DNA of 13,869 bases. Source: Gemmatimonadota bacterium (GTDB lineage Bacteria; ARS69). Under the pieces are notes generated by a model, which was not told the origin of the DNA, searched no databases, and saw nothing but the letters and a program-made list of their open reading frames with translations. The stretch is from the NCBI GenBank assembly GCA_020431545.1, contig JAGQIB010000383.1:1-13869 (forward strand), given 5' to 3'. A program made the position numbers and the translations under genes. Positions 1-7,815 of the stretch are shown one piece after another; position 1 is the stretch's first letter; the number at the start of each line of letters is the position of its first letter.

Positions 1-552
1 CGGGCGAGCGAGGCCGGTCGTACGGAGCTTCGCGAGCGCGAGCAGGACCACGGGGAGCATGAACTGCGCGAACGCGGGCTTGTTGTCGATCAGCGTGGCG
101 GTGCCGAGGTCCTTCCCCGTGGCGCCGTGCGCGAGGAAAGCGAACAGCCCGAGCGAGACCTGGATCAGGCCGGCCGCCAGTAATCCCGCGACCGAAGCCT
201 CGAGGTCGCCGCGATCGCGGATCAGGTTCAGGAAGGAGAGGAAGCACACGAGCGAGAACAGGAGATACGGCACGGCGCCGGCGTTCCCGAACGACATCGC
301 GGAACCGGAGGAGGATTTCAGCGCGCTCACGATCGCGACCACGAGATAGCCGAGCAGCGGCAGCGCGGCCGGCAGGTACAGGGTCGGGCGCCGCTCCCCG
401 GCCAGCGTCGTGATCAGGAGCAACAGCGCGGCGGCGGCCGTGAACGGGAACGACAGCGAGAGCGACGTTCCGCCGAGCGGGATCTTCACCGCGTTGCTGA
501 GCAGGATCGCCAGCGGGAACAGGAACAGCAGGGCGCGCCGGACGGGTTGCAT
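1..552 (-). CDS. O-antigen ligase/polymerase-like membrane protein, N-terminal part (cut by window edge)
   Basis: The frame opens with ATG at 552 and stays open to base 1, giving 184 residues with no stop; the rest lies outside the window. The visible part is strongly hydrophobic, with about six likely membrane segments at residues 7-20, 33-51, 60-78, 93-110, 121-141 and 160-175. A short polar stretch (residues 143-159, ending in IDNKPAFAQF) precedes the sixth. This topology, and the position 3 bases after the stop of a Wzz-like gene, suggest a Wzy polymerase or WaaL-type O-antigen ligase. These families share little sequence, so the exact role is inferred from context. An AAGG about eight bases before the ATG, inside the last codons of the upstream gene, can serve as ribosome binding site, and the two genes are very likely cotranscribed. 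Another polytopic polysaccharide protein, such as an exporter, is possible. The coding call itself is firm. Confidence 0.72.
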   Translation of the reverse strand, partial: MQPVRRALLFLFPLAILLSNAVKIPLGGTSLSLSFPFTAAAALLLLITTLAGERRPTLYLPAALPLLGYLVVAIVSALKSSSGSAMSFGNAGAVPYLLFSLVCFLSFLNLIRDRGDLEASVAGLLAAGLIQVSLGLFAFLAHGATGKDLGTATLIDNKPAFAQFMLPVVLLALAKLRTTGLARP

Positions 553-555
553 CGA

Positions 556-1659
556 CTAGACCTTGAGGATCCGCTTCAACCCGGGCACGTGGCCGAAGTC
601 CTTGCGCAGCGCCTCGCCGAGTCCCGTCACGCGCTGCGGCGAGCGGGCGGCCTGCCGTCCCACGAACTCCGCGAGGAACGCGAACACGAGCCCGAGCACG
701 AAACCGCCCACGGCGCCGACGACCATGATCATCGCGCGCCGCGGACGCTCCCGGAAGATCGGCGCGACCGGCGGGTCCAGCACCTGCACCAGCGGCGCCG
801 ACTTCACTTCCTCGATTTGCGCGATCTCGAGCTGCCGGCGGAGCTCGATGTAGACTTCTTCCTGGATGCGGAGCTGACGGAGCAGTCGCTCCTGCTCCAT
901 GAGCAGCTTCGGCGAGTTGTCGATCTTCTTGTTCCGCTCGCGGAAGTCGGCGAGGTCCTTCTCGAAGACGGCGACCTGCTCCTTCTCCTCCTGCAGGCGC
1001 GCCTCGATGAACTCGCGATCGCGGCTGCCTTCCTGCTTCCGGAGTTCCGAGAGAAAACGCTCGAGCTCCTCGATGAAGGCGCCGGCGACGTCGGCCGCGA
1101 GGCGCGACTCGGGCGCGAACACCTTCATCGTGGTCACGCCCGTCTCGATCGACTGGTCGACCTTGAGCACGTCGTCCAGCATCTTGGTGCGGCCCCAGAC
1201 CTCGCGCTCGGACGGAGTCGATCCCTCGATTTTCAGGATGTCGTAGAGCTTCGCGTGGCCGGCGCGCTTGCTGTCGAATTCGCGATCGAGCACGCGCGTC
1301 ACGATCGAGTGACTGCTCAGGATCTGCGGATACAGGCTCGACATGCGGCTCGACGCCGACGGCATCGCGAGCCCGAAACGGGACGCGGCCGCAGCGAGAC
1401 TGAACCCGCCGCCGTCCATCTCGGATTCGGTCGGCAGGATCTTCGCCTCGGATTTCCAGACCGGCTTCGTGAAGATCGCCACCGCGAGGGCGACCACGAT
1501 CGAAGCGGCCACCGTCCAGTAGATGATCCGTCGCCGCGCGAGGCAGATGCGGGCGTACTCGAGCAGGTCGTACTCGTGGGCTTCGGGCACGGGGGCCTCC
1601 GGGGCGGCGTCGGGTTCGGGCGCGGCCGTACGCACGCGCTCCTCGGAAAGAACGGTCAT
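556..1659 (-). CDS. Wzz-type polysaccharide chain-length determinant / co-polymerase
   Basis: The 367-residue protein has the classic Wzz layout. A Pro/Glu-rich cytoplasmic N-terminus (residues 1-43) is followed by a first membrane segment (about 45-63) and a long extracytoplasmic region with heptad-like charged helices (about 197-285). A Pro-rich juxtamembrane stretch (PPVAPIFRERPRR, 296-308) leads into a second membrane segment (about 309-331), with a short cytoplasmic tail after it. Such proteins oligomerise in the inner membrane and set the length of polymers made by a Wzy polymerase. No BY-kinase domain or tyrosine-rich tail is attached, unlike fused Wzc proteins. The start is ATG at 1659 with AGGA just upstream. 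The gene precedes the polytopic membrane gene by 3 bases and follows a sulfotransferase gene on the same strand. The family assignment is secure, but the polymer it serves is unknown. Confidence 0.9.
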   Translation of the reverse strand: MTVLSEERVRTAAPEPDAAPEAPVPEAHEYDLLEYARICLARRRIIYWTVAASIVVALAVAIFTKPVWKSEAKILPTESEMDGGGFSLAAAASRFGLAMPSASSRMSSLYPQILSSHSIVTRVLDREFDSKRAGHAKLYDILKIEGSTPSEREVWGRTKMLDDVLKVDQSIETGVTTMKVFAPESRLAADVAGAFIEELERFLSELRKQEGSRDREFIEARLQEEKEQVAVFEKDLADFRERNKKIDNSPKLLMEQERLLRQLRIQEEVYIELRRQLEIAQIEEVKSAPLVQVLDPPVAPIFRERPRRAMIMVVGAVGGFVLGLVFAFLAEFVGRQAARSPQRVTGLGEALRKDFGHVPGLKRILKV

Positions 1660-1700
1660 TTTCCTGCCGGAATTGAGGGAGTTTTGCGCATCGCGACCGC

Positions 1701-1730
1701 AGTTTCGGGACCGGTTCGGGCCCGTGTCAA
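1701..1730 (-). promoter_or_regulatory. Candidate sigma-70-type promoter before the Wzz-like gene
   Basis: Read on the minus strand, a perfect TTGACA (-35, 1730-1725) is followed after 18 bases by GAAACT (1706-1701), a weak -10 matching the consensus at three of six positions. Transcription would start near 1694, about 35 bases before the ATG. The perfect -35 stands out in such GC-rich sequence, but the poor -10 keeps this tentative. Confidence 0.35.
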
Positions 1731-1757
1731 CCGTAGCGGGAGGCAGGGGGGACGGTG

Positions 1758-1775
1758 GATGCCCGAACGGGCGTC
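1758..1775 (-). terminator. Hairpin just after the sulfotransferase stop, possible terminator
   Basis: Bases 1758-1764 pair with 1769-1775 (seven pairs including one G-T) around a four-base loop, starting 8 bases beyond the sulfotransferase stop on the minus strand. There is no U-tract, so it is not a canonical intrinsic terminator. It could be a Rho-assisted or mRNA-stabilising structure between two transcription units, in line with the candidate promoter that follows it. Confidence 0.3.
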
Positions 1776-1782
1776 CCGCCGG

Positions 1783-2640
1783 CTACTTCCAGCGGGAGAG
1801 ATCCGCTCCCAGCAGACGCTCGGTCCGCTCGATCTCGGGCAGCAGCCGCTCGCGCACGTAGGCGAGGTCCGCCGGGTCCGGCGAGGGGAGCGGGCGATCG
1901 CCCGGTCGCCCGAAGAAGACGGACTTGAGCCCGAGCCGCTTCGCGGCCTCCACCGGAGCGTGCAGCCCGAGCGAGCGGAGTCCCATCGAGACCCGCCAGC
2001 CGAGACGCGCCAGGTGGTGGGAGGTCGGGACCGACGCCTCGTTCACGGGACGCCGGAGCTCCTCCGGCACGTCGCGCGGCTCGAGGCCGAGGATCCGGCA
2101 CACGCCTGCGGCCCACGTGTTCGGGTCGCGCTTCAGGTCCTCGAGGAACAGCACGTGCACGTTCTCCGGACCGACCGCATTGCGCCACTTCTCGAGATGC
2201 GTCGCGTAGCGACTGGAATCGAGCAGTTCCGGATGACGGTCGAGCGCCTCGCGAAACGGCAGGTCGGTCATGCCATAGCGACGCATGTGCACCCACAGCG
2301 ACGACGTGCGCTTCACGGGATCGCGCAGCGTGACCACGATCGGGACTCGACCCAGCGACGCCACGACGCGTTCGTCCACCTGCGGCTCGTGGAAGTACGT
2401 GGGTGCGACCTCGATCGCCGGCTCCGCTTCGCCGCGGAAATGACCCGCGTACCAGGGAAGACCGCGCGACCAGTGGCGGTCGAAGAAGAACGTCTCCTTG
2501 ACCTGATGCGGCAACGTCACGTCGCCGCGCCACGCGAGATACTCGTGAATCCAGGTCGTGCCGGCCTTCTGCGGCCCCACGACGAGCGCGCCGGGCAGCC
2601 GGAGGGCGGGAGGAGCCTCGGGGGGAGAAGTCGTCGTCAT
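1783..2640 (-). CDS. PAPS-dependent sulfotransferase family protein
   Basis: About 285 residues, the usual length for a bacterial sulfotransferase domain (PF00685/PF13469 type). Numbered from a GTG one codon upstream, the 5'-phosphosulfate-binding loop is GPQKAGTTW (residues 23-31) with its catalytic-type Lys26. The 3'-phosphate-binding segment is RDPVKRTSSLW (107-117). VKETFFFD (48-55) and the C-terminal LLGADLSRW match the pattern of bacterial and heparan-type sulfotransferases. The enzyme would move sulfate from PAPS to a hydroxyl or amine acceptor. No signal peptide or membrane segment is evident, so it acts in the cytoplasm or at the membrane face. Beside Wzz- and Wzy-like genes, a polysaccharide or polysaccharide precursor is the likeliest acceptor (inference). 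Starts at ATG 2640 and GTG 2643 are adjacent; neither has a strong ribosome binding site, and ATG is preferred. Confidence 0.88.
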   Translation of the reverse strand: MTTTSPPEAPPALRLPGALVVGPQKAGTTWIHEYLAWRGDVTLPHQVKETFFFDRHWSRGLPWYAGHFRGEAEPAIEVAPTYFHEPQVDERVVASLGRVPIVVTLRDPVKRTSSLWVHMRRYGMTDLPFREALDRHPELLDSSRYATHLEKWRNAVGPENVHVLFLEDLKRDPNTWAAGVCRILGLEPRDVPEELRRPVNEASVPTSHHLARLGWRVSMGLRSLGLHAPVEAAKRLGLKSVFFGRPGDRPLPSPDPADLAYVRERLLPEIERTERLLGADLSRWK

Positions 2641-2683
2641 CACGGTCTTCGCGTCGACCGGGACAGGGCCCGGCTTGAGCGAA

Positions 2684-3070
2684 CTAGTTCTGCCGCAGGT
2701 CCTCGGGGAGCTCGTCCTCGGGGATCCGCTGCCGGCCGGCGAAACCCTCGTCGGCGCTGTGATACCAGAGCACCGCGTCTTCGTCCGAACGCCAGCAGAA
2801 CATCACCTCTTCCCCGCGCACCTGACCGGGGAAGTCCACGAGCCCGACCTCGAAGTTCCAGTCCTTGAACGAGGCGCCGATCTTCTCGAGCTCCTCCATC
2901 AGGGACAGCAGATCCTGCTGCAGCAGCTCCAGCTCGTCGTCGTTCTCCGGGTCGGGAGAGAGCGAGGTCTTGCCCCGGAGCTCCCGGGCCTTTTCCAGGA
3001 TGTCGGCCACGACGCTTCGCACGTAAGGCAGGGTGCGATTCGCCTCGGCCGCCGTGTAGGTCTTGACCAA
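2684..3070 (-). CDS. DUF2203 family protein, small and soluble
   Basis: The product resembles the DUF2203 family (PF09969): an N-terminal YTAAEANRTLP motif, a helical acidic middle, then VGLVDFPG, EVMFCWR and a C-terminal WYHSADEGFAGRQ block. The function of the family is not known. I chose a TTG start at 3070, giving 128 residues, because an AGGAGG lies five bases before it. The alternative GTG at 3097 adds nine unconserved residues and has no comparable ribosome binding site. A possible -10 (TACACT, minus strand 3110-3105) without a clear -35 would start RNA near 3098, which also favours TTG. The gene lies about 150 bases after the M24 peptidase stop and about 40 bases before the sulfotransferase. 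There is no membrane segment or signal peptide. Confidence 0.83.
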   Translation of the reverse strand: MVKTYTAAEANRTLPYVRSVVADILEKARELRGKTSLSPDPENDDELELLQQDLLSLMEELEKIGASFKDWNFEVGLVDFPGQVRGEEVMFCWRSDEDAVLWYHSADEGFAGRQRIPEDELPEDLRQN

Positions 3071-3220
3071 CGTTGCCTCCTCGCGGAAGGGGGGCACGGC
3101 CCCAAGTGTACCCCCGACCCCCGCGGATCGGCGAGGGGCCGGGACGTTTCCCCGCCGGACGGCCGGAAACGGGTCCCAGAACGGGCTCTCGCCGGCTCCC
3201 GATCCGGCTCCGTGATTCGC

Positions 3221-4453
3221 CTAGAGCACCCGGATCATTTCGGATCCCGGAGTCAGGTTTCTCGCCTCGCTCTCGGTCACCACGTACGTGTTCTCGATTC
3301 CCACGCCGCCGGCCGCGCCGAGGAACACCTTCGGTTCCACCGCGAGCACGTGGCCGGGCTGGAGCGGGGCGTCGAACCGCCGGGCGATCACCGGGAACTC
3401 GTCGAGATCCAGGCCGACCCCGTGCCCCAGGAACTTCACCTGGTTCTCCCCGAAGCCCATGAACCGATCCGCGAACGGGCTCTTGCCCGCGAGCGCCATC
3501 ACGTCGTCCCAGATGGCGGAAGGCGCGACCCCCGGCCGCAGGCGGGACACGATCGCCTCCAGCATCTCGGCGCAGAACTCGTGGGCCGCGCGCGCCTCGC
3601 TCGCCGGCTCGCCCACGCAGACCACGCGCGTCCGGTCCGCGAGGTAGCCGCCCATCGCGCCCACGAAATCCACGAGCACCGTGACGCCGCGCTCGATCCG
3701 ACGTTCGCCGCCGCCCTGCTGGATCGCGGGGTACAGACCTTCGAGTCCGTCCGGACCGTCGAAGTAGCACGGGTAGCTCGCGGACAGCCCCGCGGAGATC
3801 GTGCCCATGTGCATCTCGAGATTCCAGCGACGCACCCGGAGCGTTCCCTGGTGACCCGCGCGGCGCATCTCGCCCTCGAGGAACGCGTTCAGGTCGATCT
3901 CGCGCACGCCTTCCTTCACGTGGGGCGGCAACGTGACGTCCATCGCGTGCGAGACGAGCTTCCCCGCGCGCTCGATCCACTCGATCTCGTACGCGGACTT
4001 CACGGCGCGCGTCTCGCGGATCGCGCGGGAGACGTCGCGGAAGGCGAGACCGAACGCCTTCTCCAGACGCGCGACGTCCGCCGCCGGCACCACGTCGAGC
4101 TCCAGTCCGATCGCGTCGCCCACGGTCGCGCCGAGTGCCGTGAGGGCCGCCGGCAACTCGGCCGGATGCGTCACCGCCGCCACCGGCCACGGGGACTCGT
4201 TCGCGGCGCGGCCGACACTCGTGCGAAGCGGCAGCCAGACGCGTCCGTCCGCGTCCACGAACGTCCACCCCTGCGAGAGCGTGCCCGTCACCCAGAACGC
4301 GCTGGAGGGATGCAGCAGGAACGCGCCGTCGAGACCGTCGGCCCGGAGGCGACGCGCGAACCGTTCCGCGCGCGCGCGCAGCTCCGCTTCCGGTACGGCC
4401 GTCAGGTGCGCCGGCGCCGCGAGCCGGGCGTTCGTGGGGGGCGAGGGATTCAT
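3221..4453 (-). CDS. M24 family metallopeptidase, Xaa-Pro aminopeptidase/prolidase-like
   Basis: A 410-residue protein with an N-terminal creatinase/prolidase-type domain (about 25-155) and a C-terminal pita-bread M24 domain (about 158-405). The five expected dinuclear-metal ligands are all present: Asp262 and Asp273 (spaced 11 apart as in prolidases), His344 in FLGHGVGLDLDEFP, Glu373 in VEPKVF and Glu387 in GIENTY. It should therefore be an active metallopeptidase cleaving Xaa-Pro bonds in peptides or dipeptides in the cytoplasm; exact specificity cannot be read. The ATG at 4453 overlaps the stop of the upstream cysteine desulfurase gene as ATGA, with AAAGGA six bases upstream, so translation is probably coupled. 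The frame is open further upstream, but that part lies inside the desulfurase gene and is not conserved-looking. No signal peptide is seen. Confidence 0.9.
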   Translation of the reverse strand: MNPSPPTNARLAAPAHLTAVPEAELRARAERFARRLRADGLDGAFLLHPSSAFWVTGTLSQGWTFVDADGRVWLPLRTSVGRAANESPWPVAAVTHPAELPAALTALGATVGDAIGLELDVVPAADVARLEKAFGLAFRDVSRAIRETRAVKSAYEIEWIERAGKLVSHAMDVTLPPHVKEGVREIDLNAFLEGEMRRAGHQGTLRVRRWNLEMHMGTISAGLSASYPCYFDGPDGLEGLYPAIQQGGGERRIERGVTVLVDFVGAMGGYLADRTRVVCVGEPASEARAAHEFCAEMLEAIVSRLRPGVAPSAIWDDVMALAGKSPFADRFMGFGENQVKFLGHGVGLDLDEFPVIARRFDAPLQPGHVLAVEPKVFLGAAGGVGIENTYVVTESEARNLTPGSEMIRVL

Positions 4454-5631
4454 GCGGTTCCTTTCGTTTCCCGGAGCGCGCGGACTCCACGCAGCACGGC
4501 GGCCGTCGCGCGCTCGATATCGTCTTCCGTCGTGAAGCGGGTCAGGCCGAACCGCACCGACGTCTGGGCGCGCGCCTCGCCGAGCCCCAGCGCCGCGATG
4601 ACGTGGCTCGGCGTGAGGCTCGCGGAGCTGCACGCCGCCCCCGTCGACACGGCGATCTCCGGGATCTCACGCAGCAGGTCCTCGGATTCCACGCCGGGGA
4701 AGGAGACGTTCAGGTTGTTCGGCAGTCGTCGCGCCGCGTGCCCGTTCAGCTCGAGGTCCGGGACGCCGGCGCGAAGTCCGAGCAGCAGGCGATCGCGCAG
4801 CGACTTCATCCGCGTCGCGTCCACGTTGCGCTCGGCCGCGGCGAGCTCCGCCGCCTTCCCGAGACCCACGATGCCCGGCACGTTCAGCGTCCCCGAACGC
4901 AGGCCGCGCTCGTGTCCCCCGCCGAACACGATCGGCGCGAGGCGCGCGAGCGGCCGACGTCGCACGCGGAGCGCGCCGATCCCCTTGGGCCCGTGAATCT
5001 TGTGGCCGGAGAGCGAGAGCAGGTCCACGTCGGAGTCTCGAACGTCTACTTCCAGCTTGCCGAGCGCCTGCACCGCATCCGTGTGAAAGAGCGCCCCGGA
5101 CCGTTCGCGCGTCACGCGCACGAGATCGCGAATCGGTTCCACCGTCCCGACCTCGTTGTTCGCGGTCATGATCGACACGAGCGCGGTCTCGCGGTCCAGC
5201 GCGCCCGCGAGCGCATCCGGGTCCACGAGCCCCTCCTCGTCCACGGGCAGGACCGTCACGCGGAAGCCGCGCTTCGCGAGCTGCCGGCACGGATCCAGCA
5301 CCGCCGGATGCTCGATCGCCGACGTCACGACTCCGTCGCCACGCCCGCCCGCGCGCGCTGCCTCCGCCGCGCCGAGGATCGCGAGGTTGTTCGACTCCGT
5401 CGCCCCGCTCGTGAACACGATCTCCTTCGCGGACGCACCGATCGCCGCCGCCACCCGCTCCCGCGCCTCCTCCACGGCCGAGTCCGCCCGCCAGCCGAAC
5501 GCGTGATTGCGGCTCGCGGCGTTGCCGAACTCCCGCGTGAAGTACGGGAGCATCGCCTCCAGCACGCGCGGGTCGACGGGGGTGGTCGCGTGGGCGTCCA
5601 GATAGATCGGTGTCTCGTCCATGGCGGCCAT
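4450..5631 (-). CDS. Cysteine desulfurase, IscS/NifS type (class V aminotransferase)
   Basis: The 393-residue, PLP-dependent enzyme converts cysteine to alanine and carries the released sulfur as a persulfide for Fe-S clusters, tRNA thiolation or cofactors. Visible landmarks are the N-terminal YLDAHATTPVDP, SGATESNN (75-82), EHPAV with His108 that stacks on PLP, NNEVGT (158-163) and HTDAVQ (183-188). The PLP lysine is Lys211 in SGHKIHGPKG, and the active-site Cys334 sits in the long group I loop STGAACSSASLTPSHV. Group I means IscS/NifS rather than SufS. No IscU, IscR or SufBCD neighbours lie in this window, so the sulfur acceptor is unknown. ATG 5631 and ATG 5622 are both possible starts, and neither has a strong ribosome binding site. 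The stop overlaps the M24 peptidase start. Confidence 0.94.
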   Translation of the reverse strand: MAAMDETPIYLDAHATTPVDPRVLEAMLPYFTREFGNAASRNHAFGWRADSAVEEARERVAAAIGASAKEIVFTSGATESNNLAILGAAEAARAGGRGDGVVTSAIEHPAVLDPCRQLAKRGFRVTVLPVDEEGLVDPDALAGALDRETALVSIMTANNEVGTVEPIRDLVRVTRERSGALFHTDAVQALGKLEVDVRDSDVDLLSLSGHKIHGPKGIGALRVRRRPLARLAPIVFGGGHERGLRSGTLNVPGIVGLGKAAELAAAERNVDATRMKSLRDRLLLGLRAGVPDLELNGHAARRLPNNLNVSFPGVESEDLLREIPEIAVSTGAACSSASLTPSHVIAALGLGEARAQTSVRFGLTRFTTEDDIERATAAVLRGVRALRETKGTA

Positions 5632-5651
5632 TCTGCCGTGGACTCGATCCG

Positions 5652-5668
5652 CGGACCACCCCGGTCCG
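5652..5668. repeat. Six-base perfect inverted repeat in the divergent intergenic region
   Basis: CGGACC (5652-5657) and GGTCCG (5663-5668) flank a five-base spacer, about 20 bases upstream of the cysteine desulfurase start. It would form a small hairpin in that gene's leader or could be a dyad operator. At this GC content such a repeat may occur by chance. The rest of the 5632-5810 gap holds only the plus-strand promoter candidate. Confidence 0.25.
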
Positions 5669-5753
5669 GCCGTCGAATCGCCGTCGGCCCGCCCCGGCCC
5701 GCGCTCCGGCGGCAGTGCCCTGGATAGGTCGCCACCCGGCCCGGCCCCGTTCC

Positions 5754-5782
5754 TTGAAGGGTTTCCGGGCGGCCGGTAGACT
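5754..5782 (+). promoter_or_regulatory. Candidate sigma-70-type promoter of the aconitase-like gene
   Basis: TTGAAG (-35, 5754-5759) and TAGACT (-10, 5777-5782) each match four of six consensus bases and are separated by the ideal 17 bases. RNA would start near 5789, leaving a leader of about 22 bases with a GGAGG (5802-5806) before the ATG at 5811. Spacing and position make this the best promoter candidate in the window. It may also drive the downstream CHAT, sigma and kinase genes, since no clear promoter is seen between them. Confidence 0.5.
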
Positions 5783-5810
5783 GCGACGGTCCGTTTGCCC
5801 TGGAGGTTCC

Positions 5811-7814
5811 ATGTCCGCCGCCGCCCGTCGCCCGATGACCCTCACGCAGAAGATCCTGTGCGACCACGCCGTGGGGCTCAAGCGCCCCTGGGTGGAGACG
5901 GGGGATACGATCCGCATCCGCGCGGACTGGACGATCGCGTCCGAGCTCGCCTGGAACGGCATGAACGCCACGTACGAGAAGCTCGGCCGGCCGGATCTGC
6001 ACGACCGCGAGCGCTTCTACCTGGCGCTCGACCACACCGTGGATCCGGGCACGCTCGCGAACGACACGCGCACGCAGCGGCTCGTGCAGCTCTCGCGCGA
6101 CTTCGCGAAGGAGCGGCGGCTGCCGAACTTCTTCGACGCGAACGAGACCATCATGCACACGAAGTTCTACCGGGACCTCGTGCAGCCGGGCGAGACGGTG
6201 ATCGGCGCGGACTCGCACACGTCGTCGCACGGCGGGGTGGGCGCGTTCGCGATCGGGCTCGGCGGCGCCGACGTGTGCATCGCGATGGTGCTGGGCGAGA
6301 CCTGGATCCAGGTGCCGGAGGCGATCCAGGTCGTCTACGACGGTCGCCTGCCGTTCGGTCTCACGGGCAAGGACGTGATCCTCGAGACGCTCGGCGAGCT
6401 CGGGCGCAACACGGTGGCCATGGAGCGGAGTGTGGAGTACGTCGGGTCGGCGCTCGCGCACTTCTCCACGGACTTCCGCTTCACGGTCGCGAACATGACG
6501 GCGGAGTTCGGCGGCCTGAACGGGATCTTCCCGGCCGACGAGCACACGGCGGAGCTGCTCGCGAAGCGCAAGTCGCACCGGGACGCCGCCGCGTACTTTC
6601 GCGCGGACGACGACGCGGAGTACGCGTCGCGCCACCGGTTCGACCTCGCGAAGCTCGCGCCGAAGGTCGCGAAGCCGTTCTCGCCGGACAACGTGTTCGA
6701 CGTCACCGAGGTGGCGGGTCAGGCGATGCAGGGCATGTTCGTGGGCGCGTGCACCACCACCGAGGAGGAGATCATCCTCGGCGCGCTGGTCCTGCGCGCG
6801 GCGATGGCGGACGGGAAGGAGCCGGCGGCCGTCGCGGGCGACCATCGCATCGTGGTGCCCGGCTCGCGCGACATGGCCGAGGGCCTGCGCCGCAAGGGTC
6901 TGCTCGACATCTACGAGAGCGCGGGCTTCCGGGTCGGAGCTTCCGGCTGCTCGATGTGCCTCGGCATCGCGAGCGACAAGGCGGCGCCGGGCGAGAACTG
7001 GCTCACGAGCCAGAACCGCAACTTCGAGAACCGCATGGGCGCCGGTTCGCTGGCCTGGCTCGCGAGCGCGGTCACGGTGGCGGCGAGCGCCCTGGATCTC
7101 AAGATCACGGATCCGCGGCCGCTGCTCGCGAAGATCGACGAGGACGAGTTCCGTCGCCTCCTCGACCCGGCGCCGGCCCGCCCGGCGTACGAGATCCGCG
7201 AACCCGCCGCCGACGTCGACGAAACCGCGGCCGCCGTGGCCGTCAGCGCCGCGAAGACGAGCGGCCCGGCGAAGTCCGGCGCGACGATCGAGGGGAAGGT
7301 GCAGACGTTCGGCGATCACGTCGACACCGACGCGATGATCCCCGGCGAGTTCTGCCATCTCACGAAGCCGGACGAGATCGGCAAGGTGGCGTTCCACTAC
7401 GTGCGTCCGGACTTCGGCGAGCGCGTCGCGCGCGGCGAGACGGTGCTCGTGGCGGGCGAGGGCTGGGGTTCCGGCAGCTCGCGCGAGCACGCCGTGTGGG
7501 CGCTGAAGTACGCGGGCGTGAAGGCGGTGATCGCGAAGTCGTACGCGTTCATCCACAAGCGCAACCTCGTGAACGAGGCGGTGCCGTTCTTCCTGATCGA
7601 CGATCCGGCGTTCTTCGCCGCCGCGAAGGACGGTGCGACGATCATGATCGACCCGGGCACCGGAGTCTTGAACGTCGGCGGACGGGAGTACCGCAGCACG
7701 CCGCCGGCCGACATCGCGGCGCGCATCCAGTCCGCGGGCGGGATCGTTCCCTCCGTGCAGCGGCACGGCAAGGAGACGTTCGACGTCCTCACGCGCGGCG
7801 CCCCGGTCGGATAG
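5811..7814 (+). CDS. Aconitase-superfamily hydro-lyase, fused large and swivel domains
   Basis: A 667-residue single-chain member of the aconitase / isopropylmalate isomerase superfamily. The large domain (about 8-440) contains DHT (His75), ADSHTSSHGG (133-142) and the three expected 4Fe-4S ligands: Cys314 in VGACTTTEEE, and Cys380 and Cys383 in SGCSMCLG, followed by NRNFENRMG. After a low-complexity Ala/Pro linker (about 452-492) comes the small LeuD-like swivel domain with GDHVDTDAMIPGEF (501-514) and GSGSSREHA (553-561). Such enzymes isomerise hydroxy-acids by dehydration and rehydration. Whether this one uses citrate, isopropylmalate, homocitrate or another acid cannot be decided, because the first cluster motif reads CTTTEEE instead of the usual CTN. 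ATG 5811 is preceded by GGAGG; the open frame upstream lies in the promoter region and is not part of the gene. The CHAT gene follows one base after the stop. Confidence 0.92.
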   Translation: MSAAARRPMTLTQKILCDHAVGLKRPWVETGDTIRIRADWTIASELAWNGMNATYEKLGRPDLHDRERFYLALDHTVDPGTLANDTRTQRLVQLSRDFAKERRLPNFFDANETIMHTKFYRDLVQPGETVIGADSHTSSHGGVGAFAIGLGGADVCIAMVLGETWIQVPEAIQVVYDGRLPFGLTGKDVILETLGELGRNTVAMERSVEYVGSALAHFSTDFRFTVANMTAEFGGLNGIFPADEHTAELLAKRKSHRDAAAYFRADDDAEYASRHRFDLAKLAPKVAKPFSPDNVFDVTEVAGQAMQGMFVGACTTTEEEIILGALVLRAAMADGKEPAAVAGDHRIVVPGSRDMAEGLRRKGLLDIYESAGFRVGASGCSMCLGIASDKAAPGENWLTSQNRNFENRMGAGSLAWLASAVTVAASALDLKITDPRPLLAKIDEDEFRRLLDPAPARPAYEIREPAADVDETAAAVAVSAAKTSGPAKSGATIEGKVQTFGDHVDTDAMIPGEFCHLTKPDEIGKVAFHYVRPDFGERVARGETVLVAGEGWGSGSSREHAVWALKYAGVKAVIAKSYAFIHKRNLVNEAVPFFLIDDPAFFAAAKDGATIMIDPGTGVLNVGGREYRSTPPADIAARIQSAGGIVPSVQRHGKETFDVLTRGAPVG

Positions 7815-7815
7815 C

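Noticed and set aside
59..349. Short plus-strand open frame at the left end
   Set aside because: It is antisense to the membrane-protein gene, whose hydrophobic segment pattern is far more protein-like.
2658..2673. Inverted repeat CCGGG...CCCGG between the DUF2203 and sulfotransferase genes
   Set aside because: A five-base GC-only stem with no U-tract is expected by chance in this composition, and nothing else supports a regulatory role.
547..2868. Plus-strand open frame of over 770 codons
   Set aside because: It is antisense to the Wzz-like and sulfotransferase genes, both with clear family motifs, and its composition is low-complexity.
2558..4996. Plus-strand open frame of over 800 codons
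   Set aside because: It lies antisense to the sulfotransferase, DUF2203, M24 peptidase and cysteine desulfurase genes. Its Arg/His/Glu-rich translation has no recognisable motifs; long antisense frames are expected at this GC content.
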